Positions 24,608 to 32,500 of a stretch of 64,000 nucleotides of DNA are shown here, piece by piece. The stretch is from Pseudomonas viridiflava (GTDB lineage Bacteria > Pseudomonadota > Gammaproteobacteria > Pseudomonadales > Pseudomonadaceae): the NCBI RefSeq assembly GCF_900582195.1, contig NZ_UTHA01000215.1:35401-99400 (forward strand), written 5' to 3'. The number at the start of each line of letters is the position of its first letter. The first letter of the stretch is position 1. The notes beneath the pieces were generated by a model that was given only the letters and a program-made list of their open reading frames with translations, was not told where the DNA came from and ran no database searches. A program made the position numbers and the translations under genes.

Positions 24608-26482
24608 ATGAGTCACCCCTCACAGTTCAACCTGCTGCGCACCCGGCGCTTCCTGCCATTCTTCATCACGCAGTCGCTCGGCGCGTTTAACGACAACGTG
24701 TTCAAGCAGTCGCTGATCCTCGCCATTCTCTATCGGCTGACCATCGAGGGTGACCGTTCGATCTGGGTCAACCTGTGTGCGTTGCTGTTTATCCTGCCGT
24801 TCTTCCTGTTTTCGGCGCTGGCCGGGCAGTTTGGCGAAAAGTTCGCCAAGGACGCGCTGATTCGTCTGATCAAACTCGCGGAAATCGCGATCATGGCCGT
24901 AGGATCAGTCGGTTTCCTCTTCGATCATTTGTCGCTGATGCTGGTGGCGCTATTCGCCATGGGCACCCATTCGGCGCTGTTCGGGCCGGTGAAATATTCG
25001 ATCCTGCCGCAAGCGCTGCGCGAGGATGAGCTGGTGGGCGGCAACGGCCTGGTGGAAATGGGCACGTTTCTGGCGATTCTCGCCGGGACGATCGGCGCCG
25101 GGGTCATCATGTCTTCCTCGCACTATGCGCCGGTGGTGTCCATCGCGATCGTGGGGATTGCCGTGCTGGGTTATCTGGCCAGCCGAAGTATTCCTCGTGC
25201 CGCAGCCGCGTCGCCGGAGATGCGCCTGAACTGGAACATTTTCAGTCAGTCGTGGGCCACGCTGAAACTCGGTCTGGGCCAAACCCCAGCAGTGTCGCGC
25301 TCGATTGTCGGCAACTCGTGGTTCTGGTTTGTCGGGGCGATTTACCTGACGCAGATTCCGGCCTATGCCAAAGAGTGGATGCACGGTGATGAGACCGTGG
25401 TCACCCTGATCCTGACGGTGTTCTCGGTGGGTATCGCGCTCGGCTCGATGCTCTGCGAGAAGCTGTCGGGGCGCAAAGTCGAGATTGGTCTGGTGCCGTT
25501 CGGCTCGTTTGGTCTGACCGTGTTTGGTTTGCTGTTGTGGTGGCATTCCGGCGGAATTCCCGACAGCGTCACTGGCCACAGCTGGATTGAAGTACTGGGC
25601 TTCGTGCATACCTGGGCGGTGTTGGTCGACATCCTTGGCCTCGGCATTTTTGGTGGTTTCTACATCGTGCCGCTGTATGCCTTGATCCAGTCACGCACGG
25701 CCGAGAACGAGCGGGCGCGGGTGATTGCCGCCAACAACATTCTCAACGCATTGTTTATGGTGGTCTCGGCCATCGTCTCGATCGTGCTGCTGAGTGTGGC
25801 CAAGCTGTCGATCCCGCAGTTGTTCCTCGTTGTGTCGCTGCTGAATATTGGCGTCAACGCCTACATCTTCAAAATCGTCCCCGAATTCAGCATGCGTTTC
25901 ATGATCTGGCTGCTCAGCCATTCCATGTACCGCGTCGAGCACCGCAACCTTGAGGCGATTCCGGATGAAGGCGCGGCATTGCTGGTGTGCAACCACGTGT
26001 CGTTCGTCGATGCCTTGCTGATCGGCGGCGCGGTGCGTCGGCCGATTCGCTTTGTCATGTACTACAAAATCTACAATCTGCCGGTACTGAACTTTATCTT
26101 CCGCACCGCGGGGACCATTCCGATTGCCGGGCGTAACGAAGACATCCAGATCTACGAAAAGGCCTTCACCCGGATTGCTCAATATCTGAAGGACGGTGAG
26201 CTGGTGTGCATCTTCCCGGAAGGCAAGTTGACGGCGGATGGCGAGATGAACGAGTTCAGGGGCGGGCTGACGCGGATTCTGGAGGAGACGCCAGTGCCGG
26301 TGATTCCGTTGGCGTTGCAGGGGCTGTGGGGGAGTTTTTTCAGTCGCGATCCGAACAAGGGCGTGTTTCGGCGGTTGTGGTCGCGGGTGACGTTGGTGGC
26401 GGGTTCGCCGGTGGGCATTGATGCGGCTGAGCCGGCGAAGTTGCAGGGGTTGGTGGGGGAGTTGCGCGGGGCAGTTAGATAG
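24608..26482 (+). CDS. MFS transporter / phospholipid acyltransferase fusion (LplT-Aas-like)
   Basis: A 624-aa fusion. Residues about 1-420 are an LplT-like MFS lysophospholipid flippase (SLGAFNDNVFKQSLILAILY at the N-terminus); residues 440-624 are a PlsC-type acyltransferase with the catalytic NHVSFVDAL (HX4D, about 462-467) and FPEGKLTADGEM. It would import lyso-phospholipid and re-acylate it. The third Aas module (acyl-ACP synthetase) is absent, so acyl groups must come from another source. ATG 24608 has GGAAG upstream. It ends before a REP doublet. Confidence 0.9.
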   Translation: MSHPSQFNLLRTRRFLPFFITQSLGAFNDNVFKQSLILAILYRLTIEGDRSIWVNLCALLFILPFFLFSALAGQFGEKFAKDALIRLIKLAEIAIMAVGSVGFLFDHLSLMLVALFAMGTHSALFGPVKYSILPQALREDELVGGNGLVEMGTFLAILAGTIGAGVIMSSSHYAPVVSIAIVGIAVLGYLASRSIPRAAAASPEMRLNWNIFSQSWATLKLGLGQTPAVSRSIVGNSWFWFVGAIYLTQIPAYAKEWMHGDETVVTLILTVFSVGIALGSMLCEKLSGRKVEIGLVPFGSFGLTVFGLLLWWHSGGIPDSVTGHSWIEVLGFVHTWAVLVDILGLGIFGGFYIVPLYALIQSRTAENERARVIAANNILNALFMVVSAIVSIVLLSVAKLSIPQLFLVVSLLNIGVNAYIFKIVPEFSMRFMIWLLSHSMYRVEHRNLEAIPDEGAALLVCNHVSFVDALLIGGAVRRPIRFVMYYKIYNLPVLNFIFRTAGTIPIAGRNEDIQIYEKAFTRIAQYLKDGELVCIFPEGKLTADGEMNEFRGGLTRILEETPVPVIPLALQGLWGSFFSRDPNKGVFRRLWSRVTLVAGSPVGIDAAEPAKLQGLVGELRGAVR

Positions 26483-26496
26483 TCGGCGATTCTAAG

Positions 26497-26589
26497 GGCC
26501 TCTTCGCGAGCAGGCTCGCTCCCACAGTTGGTCGTATTCCTCTGACGGAACGCGGTTGAATGTGGGAGCGAGCCTGCTCGCGATTGCGG
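26497..26589. repeat. REP doublet
   Basis: Inverted copies at about 26499-26526 and 26560-26586, between the convergent fusion gene and the Gdx exporter gene. Confidence 0.95.
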
Positions 26590-26596
26590 TCGATGC

Positions 26597-26911
26597 CTAG
26601 GCGCTGACCTTGAGGCCAATCAACCCGGTAATGATCAACGCCACACTGGCCAGCCGAATCAACGCCATCGACTCGCCAAACAGGATGATCCCGGCGATCA
26701 CCGTGCCCACGGCACCAACACCGGTCCAGATCGCATAGGCCGTACCCAACGGCAATTCCTTCATCGCCAGGCCCAGCAGGCCCAGGCTGATAGCCATGGC
26801 CGCGATGGTCAGAACGGTAGGCAGCGGGCGGGTGAAGCCGTCGGTGTATTTCAGGCCGACGGCCCAGCCGACTTCGAACAGGCCAGCGAAAAACAGAATG
26901 ATCCAGGACAT
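26597..26911 (-). CDS. gdx: Guanidinium exporter Gdx (SugE), SMR family
   Basis: A 104-aa four-helix small multidrug resistance protein. It has the SugE/Gdx pattern FFAGLFEVGWAVGLKYTDGF with the essential Glu in helix 1 (Glu13) and GTAYAIWTGVGAVGTVIAG in helix 3. Gdx proteins exchange guanidinium for protons. The guanidine-II riboswitch directly upstream makes guanidinium the probable substrate here. Expression should rise with guanidine. Confidence 0.95.
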   Translation of the reverse strand: MSWIILFFAGLFEVGWAVGLKYTDGFTRPLPTVLTIAAMAISLGLLGLAMKELPLGTAYAIWTGVGAVGTVIAGIILFGESMALIRLASVALIITGLIGLKVSA

Positions 26912-26990
26912 GCAAGACCTCCATCGATTGACGGGGTCGTCCCCAGATTAATGACTCGATCGAGCCGCAGGGTCGTCCCCGCGTTGCGCG
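26912..26990 (-). promoter_or_regulatory. Guanidine-II (mini-ykkC) riboswitch
   Basis: Read on the minus strand, two hairpins with identical ACGA loops occur: GCGGGG-ACGA-CCCTGC (26982-26967) and GGGG-ACGA-CCCC (26944-26933), followed by GGAGG and the gdx ATG. Two ACGR-loop stems followed by a ribosome binding site are the definition of the mini-ykkC class, which opens the ribosome binding site when guanidinium is bound. Confidence 0.92.
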
Positions 26991-27030
26991 ATAGTTTGAC
27001 GAGCATTAACCCGGGGATCAAGTTTGCGCC

Positions 27031-27996
27031 TCAGTCGGCCGTTTGTTGCGCCAGCGAATCGCGATCTTCCTTCTCACTCATGCGCCGGAAGTACGTCGAC
27101 AGCAGTGCCCCGGAAATATTGTGCCAAACGCTGAACAGCGCGCTCGGCACTGCCGCCAATGGCGAAAAATGCGCACTGGCCAACGCCGCGCCCAATCCCG
27201 AATTCTGCATGCCCACTTCCAGCGCCAGCGATTTGCGCTGGGCCAGCGGCAACTTGAACAGGCGCCCGGTGAAGTAGCCCAGCAGATAACCGAAGCTGTT
27301 GTGCAGCATGACCACGGCCATGATCAACAGGCCGGACTCGGCGATTTTCGCCTGACTGGCCGCCACCACGGCCGTTACGATAATGACGATGCTGACCACC
27401 GACACCAGCGGCAACACATCGACGGCGTGGCGAACCTTGTCGCCGAGCAAACGCTGGGCAACCACGCCAAGGATGATCGGCAGCAGCACCACTTGCAGGA
27501 TCGACCAGAACAATTCCATGAACGACACTGGCAACCACGCCGAAGCCAGCAGCCAGATCAGCGCCGGGGTCAGCAGCGGGGCGAGGAGGGTCGTGACGGC
27601 GGCGATGGCCACCGATAACGCCAGATCACCTCGAGCCAGCCAGGTCATCACGTTGGAAGACGTGCCGCTCGGGCAGCAACCGACCAGAATCACCCCGACG
27701 GCGATTTCCGGCGGCAGGTGAAACACCTGGCAGAGCAACCACGCCACGCCGGGCATGATCACGAAATGTGCAACCACGCCCAGCGCCACACGCCATGGGT
27801 GGCGGGCAACGGCAGCGAAGTCGTCGAGTTTGAGGGTCAGGCCCATGCCGAACATCACCAGGCCCAGCAACGGCACGATCGCGCTTTTCAGGCCGAGAAA
27901 CCACGCCGGTTGCAGGAACGCAATCACCGTGAAAATCAGAACCCAGTAAGCGAAGGTATTGCCGACGAAGCGGCTGAGTGCAGCCAGTGCGCGCAT
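27031..27996 (-). CDS. Bile acid:sodium symporter (BASS) family transporter
   Basis: A 321-aa inner-membrane protein with about nine to ten helices: FLGLKSAIVPLLGLVMFGMGLTL, and the conserved VGCCPSGTSSNVMTWLARGD segment of sodium-coupled BASS proteins (about residues 120-139), then LEVGMQNSGLGAAL. It likely imports an organic anion (keto acid or similar) with sodium. The start ATG at 27996 fits the first helix; longer in-frame starts lie in REP sequence. It shares the strand with gdx but has its own region. Confidence 0.88.
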   Translation of the reverse strand: MRALAALSRFVGNTFAYWVLIFTVIAFLQPAWFLGLKSAIVPLLGLVMFGMGLTLKLDDFAAVARHPWRVALGVVAHFVIMPGVAWLLCQVFHLPPEIAVGVILVGCCPSGTSSNVMTWLARGDLALSVAIAAVTTLLAPLLTPALIWLLASAWLPVSFMELFWSILQVVLLPIILGVVAQRLLGDKVRHAVDVLPLVSVVSIVIIVTAVVAASQAKIAESGLLIMAVVMLHNSFGYLLGYFTGRLFKLPLAQRKSLALEVGMQNSGLGAALASAHFSPLAAVPSALFSVWHNISGALLSTYFRRMSEKEDRDSLAQQTAD

Positions 27997-28036
27997 GGCT
28001 TGATCCTTATTATTGAATGAACACCACAAATCGAAC

Positions 28037-28127
28037 TGTGGGAGCGAGCTTGCTCGCGAAAGCGGTGTGTCATTCAACTTAAATGTTGGCTGACAGGTCA
28101 CCTTCGCGAGCAAGCTCGCTCCCACAT
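28037..28127. repeat. REP doublet
   Basis: Complete inverted copies (28038-28064 and 28100-28126) between the BASS gene promoter region and the rdgC 3' end. Confidence 0.95.
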
Positions 28128-28144
28128 TGAGACATCACAAGGCG

Positions 28145-29065
28145 TTAGATCCCCTGCGGAGTCTCTTCCCCACCCAACGCTTCAACCAGCGCCGGCAGGA
28201 AATCACCGAAGGTCAGCATCATCAGGGTGAAGCTGGCATCCAGTTGGCCCAGTGCCTCATCGCCGCCGTCCTGTTCCGCCTGATCCTGCAGCAGATCTTC
28301 GAACTTCAGACGTTTGACAGTCATCTTGTCGTCGAGCATGAACGACAGTTTGTCCTGCCAGGCCAAAGACAACTGAGTCACGACTTTGCCGGTGCTCAGG
28401 TGCAGCTGGATTTCTTCGCTGGTCAGGTCCTGACGCTTGCAGCGAACAATGCCGCCGTCTTCGTGGGTGTCGCGCAGTTCGCACTCGTCCAGTACATAGA
28501 AGTCGTCGGCGGCTTTTTGTGTGGTGACCCAGTCAGTCATGACCGCTGTCGGGGCCATTTTCACGGTCAACGGACGGACGGGCAGGGTGCCGATCACTTC
28601 ACGCAGGGTCGACAGCAGGTCTTCGGCGCGTTTCGGGCTGGCCGAATTGACCAGGATCAGACCCTGTTTCGGCGCGATGGCGGCGAAGGTCGACGAGCGA
28701 CGAATGAAGGCGCGCGGCAGGAATGCCTGGATGATTTCATCCTTGATCTGATCGCGTTCCTTCTTATAGACCTTACGCATCTGCTCGGCTTCGATCTCTT
28801 CGACCTTTTCCTTGACCGCGTCACGCACGACGCTGCCCGGCAGAATGCGTTCTTCTTTACGCGCGGAAATCAGCAGGAAGTCACCGCTGACATGCACCAA
28901 GGGCGCATCTTCGCCTTTGCCGAACGGCGCGACGAAACCGTAGGTGGTCAACTCCTGGCTTGCACATGGACGCGCCAGTTTGGTGGCCAGTGCAGTTTCC
29001 AGCGCCTCGGCATCGACAGGCAGGTCTTGGGTCAGGCGATAGATAAGCAGGTTTTTGAACCACAT
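28145..29065 (-). CDS. rdgC: Recombination-associated protein RdgC
   Basis: Ring-shaped DNA-binding protein that modulates RecA. The 306-aa product begins MWFKNLLIYRLTQDL, the family start, contains GFVAPFGKGEDAPLVHVSG and ends in ALGGEETPQGI. Length matches the 300-aa family. The start codon 29065 is supported by the match; GGAGAG lies 5' of it on the minus strand. It stands alone, divergent to the tRNA cassette. Confidence 0.95.
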   Translation of the reverse strand: MWFKNLLIYRLTQDLPVDAEALETALATKLARPCASQELTTYGFVAPFGKGEDAPLVHVSGDFLLISARKEERILPGSVVRDAVKEKVEEIEAEQMRKVYKKERDQIKDEIIQAFLPRAFIRRSSTFAAIAPKQGLILVNSASPKRAEDLLSTLREVIGTLPVRPLTVKMAPTAVMTDWVTTQKAADDFYVLDECELRDTHEDGGIVRCKRQDLTSEEIQLHLSTGKVVTQLSLAWQDKLSFMLDDKMTVKRLKFEDLLQDQAEQDGGDEALGQLDASFTLMMLTFGDFLPALVEALGGEETPQGI

Positions 29066-29175
29066 GGGGTGAGTCTCTCCTTTATACAAAGGGGGGCATT
29101 ATTGTCTTCGCCGTCTCATAGGCCAACCCTTCTCTAAGCCTTTGGAAGGCCTGAGAAAATTATTTAAAAAAGTGC

Positions 29176-29204
29176 TTGCCAGAGGTTGGGTCGCTCCGTA
29201 GAAT
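29176..29204 (+). promoter_or_regulatory. Sigma70-type promoter of the first tRNA pair
   Basis: TTGCCA (29176-29181), 17 bases, TAGAAT (29199-29204), with the tRNA-Val 21 bases downstream. Confidence 0.7.
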
Positions 29205-29224
29205 GCGCGCCACACCGAAGCGAA

Positions 29225-29300
29225 GGGTGATTAGCTCAGCTGGGAGAGCGTCTGCCTTACAAGCAGAATGTCGGCGGTTCGATCCCGTCATCACCCACCA
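29225..29300 (+). tRNA. tRNA-Val (anticodon TAC), copy 1
   Basis: A 76-base cloverleaf with acceptor GGGTGAT pairing with ATCACCC, D-loop AGCTCAGCTGGGAGAGC, anticodon loop CTTACAA, T-loop GTTCGATCC and encoded CCA. Confidence 0.97.
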
Positions 29301-29319
29301 TTCGTTTCAAGTGTTTAGC

Positions 29320-29396
29320 GCAGCGGTAGTTCAGTCGGTTAGAATACCGGCCTGTCACGCCGGGGGTCGCGGGTTCGAGTCCCGTCCGCTGCGCCA
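29320..29396 (+). tRNA. tRNA-Asp (anticodon GTC), copy 1
   Basis: A 77-base tRNA with acceptor GCAGCGG/CCGCTGC, anticodon loop CTGTCAC, T-arm GCGGGTTCGAGTCCCGT and encoded CCA. It lies 19 bases after tRNA-Val and is probably co-transcribed. Confidence 0.97.
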
Positions 29397-29439
29397 TATT
29401 CGGTAACCTGGACCACTGAACGCCAGGTCACCACGGAAA

Positions 29440-29463
29440 AACCCGCCAAGGCGGGTTTTTTTC
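29440..29463 (+). terminator. Terminator after first tRNA pair
   Basis: CCCGCCAAGGCGGGTTTTTTT. Confidence 0.9.
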
Positions 29464-29588
29464 TGCTCCAAGGTTGTACCCGCGGGATGTATCGTTTTAC
29501 CGGTTTTCGGATTTATTTGAAAAAAAACTTCAATTAAATCAACACTTTACGAAAACTTGTGGCATAATGCGTCCCGTAACGAAGCGAA

Positions 29589-29664
29589 GGGTGATTAGCT
29601 CAGCTGGGAGAGCGTCTGCCTTACAAGCAGAATGTCGGCGGTTCGATCCCGTCATCACCCACCA
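29589..29664 (+). tRNA. tRNA-Val (anticodon TAC), copy 2
   Basis: Identical to the first copy over all 76 bases; a CATAAT -10-like box lies at 29563-29568. Confidence 0.97.
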
Positions 29665-29683
29665 TTCGTTTCAAGCGTTTCGC

Positions 29684-29760
29684 GCAGCGGTAGTTCAGTC
29701 GGTTAGAATACCGGCCTGTCACGCCGGGGGTCGCGGGTTCGAGTCCCGTCCGCTGCGCCA
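29684..29760 (+). tRNA. tRNA-Asp (anticodon GTC), copy 2
   Basis: Identical to the first copy over all 77 bases, with the same 19-base spacing from tRNA-Val. Confidence 0.97.
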
Positions 29761-29799
29761 TATTCGGAATCTGGAACACTGAACGCCAGATTCCACGGA

Positions 29800-29824
29800 A
29801 AGCCCGCCCAGTGCGGGCTTTTTG
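29800..29824 (+). terminator. Terminator after second tRNA pair
   Basis: AGCCCGCCCAGTGCGGGCTTTTTG. Confidence 0.88.
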
Positions 29825-29965
29825 CTGTCTGGCGTTTGAGTATTTTTCGCTGCATATATCTATGTAGTGCCTGCCATACAAGCTGCTTTCGGACAATGGG
29901 CAACGTTGTTCATGACTCATTTCGCGTCATGACCCCGTTCAATAGCCTACCGAGAGACTGATTTC

Positions 29966-31336
29966 ATGAGTGATCCCCTTCCAGCAAAACCTGCCGAAAA
30001 TTCGGTGGACCTGACGTTTCTGGCCCGCAAACCGTCGTTTCTTGAGTGTGATGACGCCGCAGCCTTTCTACATGGCATGAAATTCAAGGAAAACACAGAA
30101 GCTCTCTGGTTTATCCTGAAAAATAGCCAAGGACGGTACTTTTGTGCCGAGTTCTTGAAATCAGACGCAGCGGAAGTGAATCCCGGCAGTGTCTCTCCCG
30201 ACGATTCACTCTTCGTATCCAAGTGCGTAAGGGACCAACTGTCCGTCCCTACCGGGTATAGCGTCGCCGCCAGTTTTCATCGGCGTCCATTTGCAGAGCA
30301 GGGCGCGGCAGAAAGCAAAGATGATTTTGATTACCGTAATCGTTTTTTTGCAATTTCCGATCTGTGGAATGTCATGAACACAGGCCGCCATTATTCCAGG
30401 TGCTATCTCTCCCTGGGTAACGACGGTCTTATCTCGTACACCTCAACCTCATCAGACTTCGAGCTTGAGCTGTCCAAACAAATTGCGAAAACTTCTGGAC
30501 GCTCGCAGTTGTTTCAGAGTTTGTATGAAAGAGGGGCTTTTCAGACCAACATCTGGATTTTGTTGGCTATCGGGGCCGGTGAACTCAACATCGTTGTCGC
30601 AGGCGTTGCAGAAAAGGCGAAGTGGTCTCACCGAGGCGCACTGAAAGCGAGTTGGATACGGGACAATGATCCGGAAAACCAGACAAAGCGCTCCTCGGTC
30701 GAATTGATGCCGATTTTCAGCCCCGTTTTCCATGACGTCGCAGGCGTTGCGTCTTATTGGCGTATCAGGCAGCCCATTTTACCCGAGGGGCAAACCCTGG
30801 GCGTTATTCTCAAACATAAACACCGGGATGAGTTTATTGTCGCCGCTGCCGAGTCCGGCGAGTACGTCAACTTTGACTTGTCTGTGGTCTTCCCCAGGGA
30901 TCAGCATGGCAATGTCCAGCTTCCCGAGGGCTTCCGGGTCTATGGTTTCTACCATTCGAGCAAACCATCGCGTCCAGACCATTTGCCCGCAGCGGACACC
31001 GAACTCTTCAAGAACTTTTTTTCCCCTGCCGATATGAAAGTCGGACTGGATCGATTGGTCGCGGCTCCTCAGCACCACTTGTTCATGATCACTCCTGATG
31101 AGGCGGTCTTGAGCTTTTCGCAACCCGATATTCCAGTCAGATCGTTGATTGGTGAGTTGACGGCGGACTTTGAGGGGAAGTTGGTCTCGGGCGAAATCAC
31201 CACACAGATGTTTGTCGACAAAGTAGCGGCGGCCGGCAACCTTAGCGTGCTCTTGCCGAGCAAGACATGGCCGGATGTCGGCCGGATCAGGCCGTCTGCC
31301 GAGCCAGTTGCGGTGATTGCCGAGCCGACGGAGTGA
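29966..31336 (+). CDS. Internally duplicated protein with degenerate JAMM/DUF4329-like motifs
   Basis: A 456-aa soluble protein with no signal peptide. Two halves repeat the same order of motifs: a strand ALWFILKNSQGRYFCAEF (46-63) or LGVILKHKHRDEFIVAAA (278-295), then GYSVAASFHRRP (97-108) or GFRVYGFYHSSKP (322-334), then FFAISDL (127-133) or FFSPADM (351-357), then a strand CYLSLGNDGLISY or LFMITPDEAVLSF. This is like the H-x-H-P...SxxD of JAMM/DUF4329-type domains, but the second His is replaced in both copies, so metal catalysis is doubtful. Base composition is lower in GC than neighbours, and it lies just after tRNA genes, suggesting acquisition. Function unknown. Confidence 0.75.
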   Translation: MSDPLPAKPAENSVDLTFLARKPSFLECDDAAAFLHGMKFKENTEALWFILKNSQGRYFCAEFLKSDAAEVNPGSVSPDDSLFVSKCVRDQLSVPTGYSVAASFHRRPFAEQGAAESKDDFDYRNRFFAISDLWNVMNTGRHYSRCYLSLGNDGLISYTSTSSDFELELSKQIAKTSGRSQLFQSLYERGAFQTNIWILLAIGAGELNIVVAGVAEKAKWSHRGALKASWIRDNDPENQTKRSSVELMPIFSPVFHDVAGVASYWRIRQPILPEGQTLGVILKHKHRDEFIVAAAESGEYVNFDLSVVFPRDQHGNVQLPEGFRVYGFYHSSKPSRPDHLPAADTELFKNFFSPADMKVGLDRLVAAPQHHLFMITPDEAVLSFSQPDIPVRSLIGELTADFEGKLVSGEITTQMFVDKVAAAGNLSVLLPSKTWPDVGRIRPSAEPVAVIAEPTE

Positions 31337-32500
31337 TCATTTGTCATTACGCTGGTGACGATAATCACTGACCGCCTCGTACACAGCCTTGCGCAGACGG
31401 TTGATGCCGCCGATCGGGCGATGCGCTTCAATGCCAAACCAAGGATTGAACGACAGGTTGTCGCATTGCAGATTCAATGCCGAGGTATCGAAATCCTGCG
31501 GCGGCAGGGTGATCCGCGCCACGGTTTCGAAGGGCGAGTCCTGCTCGCGCCATTCGATGCTGGTGTCCTCGATGGGCATATATTTGTTGGCGTCCTGGCG
31601 CTGGATCTGCAGCACGAAACAGGCCGGCACCCGATCCGTCGACAACTGCTGACTCAACGCGCTGCGCAAGAAATTCGGCATGTCGTGGTTCTGTTTAGGC
31701 AATGTGTAAGCGGGGCAGTTGTCCGGATCGGGTACTACACGAAACTTTGCATTTGCCTCACCGAATTTGTAGGGCGAAACCGAAAAGTATGTGGTCGCCG
31801 TCGGGCTATCTGGCGGCGGCGACAATGTTGCCAGCGCAATAAACAAATGGCGGATCTGCCAGGTACGCGGATCCCATTCGGGGAAAAACGCCATGACCTT
31901 CTTGCCATCAGCCTGCGCCGCCACATTCTGACGGTATTCGGCGACATCGCTGACAAAGAAGTTCGGGTGGCTGAACATCACGAAATCCTGTTCAGGCAAT
32001 GCCTGGCGGTTGCCGAGCAACTGTTGTCCCGAAACGTCCAGCAGTTTGATCGCCATGCCCCTGGCGTCGCGAATACTGTCGAATTGTGGGTAGGCATTGC
32101 CATTGGACAGACGAATCATCGCCTGCCAGGTTTTGCCGGGCTCACTGAACACGCCTTGTCGCAGTGACTGCGCCAATTCCGGCAGCACTTGCACCTGAGC
32201 CTTGACGCAGCCATGAGCTTTGGCATGTGCATCACGCAGATAGCGTGTGCCTTCGCGGTGCTGGTCGACGATGCGCACGGCGGTCTGGATCACATCCTGA
32301 GCCATCGCGGCTTCACCGGGCGGAATCTGCTCCAGCGCTGAAACCGGACCGCGGTGTTGCCAGGCAAACCATGCCGAGGCAACGGCCCAGCCGAGCAGGC
32401 CGATGGTGACCATTATCAGTAGGGCTTTGCCAAACAGACGTCCAAGCCATAACCAGATTCTGGCCAACAGCGGCAACTCTTTCTTGAAGGTCGAAATCAT
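31337..32500 (-). CDS. Catalase-family heme protein, membrane anchored
   Basis: A 387-aa protein with an N-terminal membrane helix (about 25-47) and a periplasmic catalase-like domain: IRLSNGNAYPQFDSIRDARGMAIKLL and DFVMFSHPNFFVSDVAEY, which correspond to the beta-barrel core of the catalase family (SrpA-like). It is shorter than true catalases. It overlaps the upstream di-heme cytochrome gene by 4 bases (ATGA), so the two products probably act together in the periplasm, perhaps on peroxides. Actual catalase activity is not shown by the sequence. Confidence 0.85.
   Translation of the reverse strand: MISTFKKELPLLARIWLWLGRLFGKALLIMVTIGLLGWAVASAWFAWQHRGPVSALEQIPPGEAAMAQDVIQTAVRIVDQHREGTRYLRDAHAKAHGCVKAQVQVLPELAQSLRQGVFSEPGKTWQAMIRLSNGNAYPQFDSIRDARGMAIKLLDVSGQQLLGNRQALPEQDFVMFSHPNFFVSDVAEYRQNVAAQADGKKVMAFFPEWDPRTWQIRHLFIALATLSPPPDSPTATTYFSVSPYKFGEANAKFRVVPDPDNCPAYTLPKQNHDMPNFLRSALSQQLSTDRVPACFVLQIQRQDANKYMPIEDTSIEWREQDSPFETVARITLPPQDFDTSALNLQCDNLSFNPWFGIEAHRPIGGINRLRKAVYEAVSDYRHQRNDK

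Noticed and set aside
29397..29588. Possible island insertion site in the tRNA cassette
   Set aside because: No integrase gene and no partial tRNA copy at another boundary; the repeat is a simple duplication.
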